Shown here one piece after another: positions 61,756 through 64,000 of a stretch of 64,000 nucleotides of DNA. The DNA comes from JAEUJM01 sp041908445 (lineage in GTDB: Bacteria; Actinomycetota; Acidimicrobiia; Acidimicrobiales; DATDAH01), in the NCBI GenBank assembly GCA_041908445.1, contig JAYRFK010000095.1, forward strand, positions 14,509 to 78,508, written 5' to 3'. The position numbers and the translations under genes were made by a program. The notes under the pieces are model-generated. The model was not told the origin of the DNA, did no database searches, and saw only the letters and a list, made by a program, of their open reading frames with translations. Positions within the stretch are counted from its first letter, which is position 1; each line of letters opens with the position of its first letter.

Positions 61756-62925
61756 TCAGCGGGGGTCGAGGGCGACGACCATGCGGAGCTCGACGCTCCG
61801 GCGGACGACGCCCTCGCGGGCGGCCTGCGCCGCCTCGGTCCACGCCGCGGCGCCGTCGCCGCACACCGCGGCGGGGTCGCGGCGGGCCTGGTCGGCGACC
61901 TCGGCCAGGGTGGCGATTGCGGCGCGGAGCCCGGGCGGCGTGCCCTGAGGCAGGGGCGCGGTGGCGGATGGGGCCGACTCCAGCGCCTCGGTGAGCGCAG
62001 CGGCATCGCCCGCCTCGACGGCGGCTTCGGCCGCTTCGAGGATCGCGAACCACTGCTCGGCCACGTCCTCGCCGGGGAGGATCCCCGCCCCGTGCGGGAT
62101 GCTCAGCGTGTCGAACAGCCAGGCGTGGCGGTGGTCGAGGTCCGAGCGGAACCACCAGCGCTGGGCGTCGTCGTGGAGGAACAACCAGATGTCGTTGACG
62201 ACCATGTCCTCGTCGCGCTCGAGGAACGAGGTGGTGGGCAGGCCGTAGCGGAGCTGGTGGCGGGGCCGGTCGAGGCTGGCGCCGTCGCCGAGGACGAGGG
62301 GCTGGACCGGCTGGCGCAGCGGGATCCAGAGGTTGACGAGCATGAGGCCGGCGTCGAGGTTCCGGCCCTCTGGGGAGCGGTGGCGGAACAGCTCGGGCGC
62401 CCGGCCGTCCATCACCTGGGTGAGCGGCGTGCCGAAGACGTCCTGGTCGGCGTGGACCGAGGTGGCGATGCCGTGCCCGTTCATGCCGACCGTGCGGGTC
62501 CCGACCACCGACCGCCCGTTGGGGCCGCCGCTGCGCATGATCAGGCCCTCGTCCGCGACGTGCATGACGGTGACCGTCGCCCCCGACAGCAGCGGCAACG
62601 TGGCGCCGTCGAGGGTCGAGCGGATCACGGCGGCGTCGGCGTCGTCGATGCGCCCGCCGGCGAGGACGTGGGCGAGGGTCGCCTGCAGGTCGGCGAACCC
62701 GGACAGGTCGACGGTGTCGACGCCGTCGTCGAGCAGGTCGGGAGCCACGGCACCCGGTGCCGAGAGGTCGGTGGCGGCGCACCGGTGCCGCTCGATGGTC
62801 TCGTCCGAATACGGCCCGCCCCGGACCCCGGCGCGGAAGAACCCCGGGTGGTCCTCGTCGGGGATCACCACCGACGGCGGCGTGAACCCCAGCACGACCG
62901 GCACCTCGACCTCAGCGACCCCCAT
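61756..62925 (-). CDS. CmcJ/NvfI-like 2-oxoglutarate oxygenase family protein
   Basis: A 389-residue protein. Its core VGMNGHGIATSVHADQDVFG with a VHADQD HxD motif, then LMLVNLWIPLRQPVQPLVLG and the LWIPLR...V block, resembles the CmcJ/AsaB/NvfI oxygenases that hydroxylate cephalosporins and fungal products. A second His such as LFDTLSIPHGAG would complete the iron site. The assignment rests on pattern only; the 90-residue Ala/Glu-rich C-terminus is extra. TACGGT (minus, 62933-62938) ends 7 nt before ATG 62925. Confidence 0.52.
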   Translation of the reverse strand: MGVAEVEVPVVLGFTPPSVVIPDEDHPGFFRAGVRGGPYSDETIERHRCAATDLSAPGAVAPDLLDDGVDTVDLSGFADLQATLAHVLAGGRIDDADAAVIRSTLDGATLPLLSGATVTVMHVADEGLIMRSGGPNGRSVVGTRTVGMNGHGIATSVHADQDVFGTPLTQVMDGRAPELFRHRSPEGRNLDAGLMLVNLWIPLRQPVQPLVLGDGASLDRPRHQLRYGLPTTSFLERDEDMVVNDIWLFLHDDAQRWWFRSDLDHRHAWLFDTLSIPHGAGILPGEDVAEQWFAILEAAEAAVEAGDAAALTEALESAPSATAPLPQGTPPGLRAAIATLAEVADQARRDPAAVCGDGAAAWTEAAQAAREGVVRRSVELRMVVALDPR

Positions 62926-62987
62926 GGCGCGCACCGTACCGGACCGCAGCGTCGCCGGACGGCCTGATGCCGGTTGGTGGATCGGGC

Positions 62988-63878
62988 TCAGGCGGTGGCG
63001 GGCTGGGTGGACGGCTGGAGGCGGGGGCGGAGGGCGGCGAGCGCCACCAGGAGGACGACCAGCGCGTAGGCGAGCCAGCGCTCGGGGCCGAGCTCGCCGC
63101 TGCTGCTCAGCTCCCGGGCGTTGGTGAGCAGGAGGAGGGCGCCGACGGCGACGCCCATGGGGCGAGGGGGGATGTGGCGGATGGACCAGGCGGCGACCGG
63201 GGCGGCCAGCATGCCGCCGAGGAGCATGGCGGCGATGACGCCGATGTCGAGGTCGCCCTTGCCGACGGCGGCGAAGAGCGAGGTCACCGAGACGGCGGCG
63301 ACCGCGACCTCGGCGGTGTTCACCGAGCCGACCGCGAACCGCGGGGCGAGCTGCCGGCCCATCAGGAAGGGGGTGACCACGGGGCCCCAGGCACCGATCA
63401 TGCCGTTGGTGATGCCGCCGGCGGTGGCCACGACCTCGACGCCCCGGTCGTTGAACGGGGGCATCTTGTCGGGGTCGCCGGCCAGGTCCTCGAACTCCTC
63501 GGGCTGCACCGCCACCGGGCGGCTGAAGCGCCACAGGATGCGCAGGCCGATGACGATCAGCAGCACGGCGAGTGCCGGCTTGATCACGTCGCCGTCGACG
63601 TTCGAGAGGATGGTCACCCCGACGAGCGCCCCGGCGGCCCCGGGGAGGGCCAGCTTCAGCACGAGCTTGTGGTCGATGTTGCGGAACCGCCAGTGCGAGA
63701 TGGCCGCGGCGATGCCGGTCGCGACCTTGGCCAGGTTGACGGTGGTCGAGACCGAGGCGGGGGACAGCCCGGTGCCGAGGAGGATGCTCGAGCTCGTGGG
63801 ACCGAAGCCCATGCCGAGCGCCCCGTCGACCAGTGAGGCGGCGAACCCGGCCATCGCCACGAGCAGGAGGTCGTTCAT
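62988..63878 (-). CDS. TauE/SafE-family sulfite/sulfonate exporter
   Basis: A 296-residue permease with about eight membrane segments: DLLLVAMAGFAASLVDGALG, FGPTSSSILLGTGLSPASVS, TVNLAKVATGIAAAISHW and ITNGMIGAWGPVVTPFLMGR. AAxxGxGFGPxxxxxLL and two such blocks are the TauE repeat. Members export sulfite or organosulfur compounds; with sulfotransferase and sulfatase genes in the window, sulfite handling is plausible. The minus-strand ATG 63878 lies 8 nt from TAGACT (63887-63892); a GTG 24 nt upstream is less likely. Confidence 0.86.
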   Translation of the reverse strand: MNDLLLVAMAGFAASLVDGALGMGFGPTSSSILLGTGLSPASVSTTVNLAKVATGIAAAISHWRFRNIDHKLVLKLALPGAAGALVGVTILSNVDGDVIKPALAVLLIVIGLRILWRFSRPVAVQPEEFEDLAGDPDKMPPFNDRGVEVVATAGGITNGMIGAWGPVVTPFLMGRQLAPRFAVGSVNTAEVAVAAVSVTSLFAAVGKGDLDIGVIAAMLLGGMLAAPVAAWSIRHIPPRPMGVAVGALLLLTNARELSSSGELGPERWLAYALVVLLVALAALRPRLQPSTQPATA

Positions 63879-63954
63879 GACCACCAAGTCTATATTCACC
63901 ACCTGTCAGGTAGACAAGCCCGGATTCGATCGGCGCCTGCGGCGGCGTGGTGCG

Positions 63955-64000
63955 TGGAGCTGATGGGACTCGAACCCACGACCCCCTGCTTGCAAAGCAG
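63955..64000 (-). tRNA. tRNA-Ala (UGC), 5' half outside window
   Basis: Reading the minus strand, CTGCTTTGCAAGCAG forms the anticodon stem-loop with anticodon TGC, then variable loop and GTGGGTTCGAGTCCCAT T-arm, ending CAGCTCCA. No CCA is encoded. D-arm and 5' acceptor strand lie beyond base 64000. Confidence 0.9.

Overview
This is a GC-rich actinobacterial chromosome segment with strong G/C bias at third codon positions, GTG starts used about as freely as ATG, and a tRNA-Ala gene at the right edge. The gene mix is typical of lipid- and steroid-degrading actinobacteria, perhaps the Acidimicrobiia: acyl-CoA dehydrogenases, three cytochrome P450 loci, SDR enzymes, a Rieske steroid-type oxygenase, a deazaflavin-type oxidoreductase and many TetR/MarR/Fur regulators. 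The taxon is inferred from this mix only; no marker gene fixes it. No phage, IS element, CRISPR array or rRNA was seen, and no gene-free gap exceeds about 210 bases.

Layout. 1-9.8 kb: MFS (cut by the edge), ExoD, a Baeyer-Villiger-type monooxygenase, a two-domain multicopper oxidase with its cupredoxin partner, a P450 pseudogene with an inverted internal segment, a frameshifted thioesterase, SnoaL, PDZ and DinB-MOSC proteins. 9.9-12.7 kb: P450, VOC protein and esterase. 12.8-23.4 kb: two related membrane Ser/Thr kinases enclose a VapBC-like pair, an F420-type reductase, an SDR, a Fur-Dps oxidative-stress unit, and a TetR/ABC-2 exporter operon whose genes overlap by 4 nt. 23.5-27.9 kb: phosphotransferase, crotonase, FAD oxidoreductase and nitronate monooxygenase. 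28-33.5 kb: a compact operon of sulfotransferase, alkylsulfatase-like MBL protein, SDR and zinc alcohol dehydrogenase, then a P450. 33.5-41 kb: a small toxin/antitoxin locus fused in frame to an alpha/beta hydrolase, RCC1 protein, TauD-type dioxygenase, MFS, MerB-like protein and sulfatase. 41-47.7 kb: acyl-CoA dehydrogenase, PEP-mutase-like lyase, DapB-like dehydrogenase, DAF-36/KshA-like Rieske oxygenase, an unlisted 55-aa HTH protein, SDR and HsaA-like monooxygenase. 47.7-54 kb: rifampicin-phosphotransferase-like protein, DUF808 membrane protein, hemerythrin-SRPBCC fusion, TetR and MOSC. 54-59 kb: a paired acyl-CoA dehydrogenase operon, divergent from a small ABM-like gene plus MarR, then a GMC oxidoreductase. 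59-64 kb: an XRE-MNT/HEPN toxin-antitoxin pair, glycine-rich secreted protein, MazEF-like pair, CmcJ-like oxygenase, TauE permease and tRNA.

Recurring themes. At least seventeen genes have a TANNNT box 6-9 nt before the start codon and no Shine-Dalgarno sequence, which points to leaderless transcription. Operon-internal genes instead overlap by GTGA/ATGA/TGATG. Two intergenic hairpins of identical length share a 49-nt consensus with compensating base changes, and a third is a perfect 21-bp-arm palindrome. Gene decay is visible in several places: the rearranged P450, the frameshifted thioesterase, and remnants of an alpha/beta hydrolase and an APH kinase. Four toxin-antitoxin-like loci are present.
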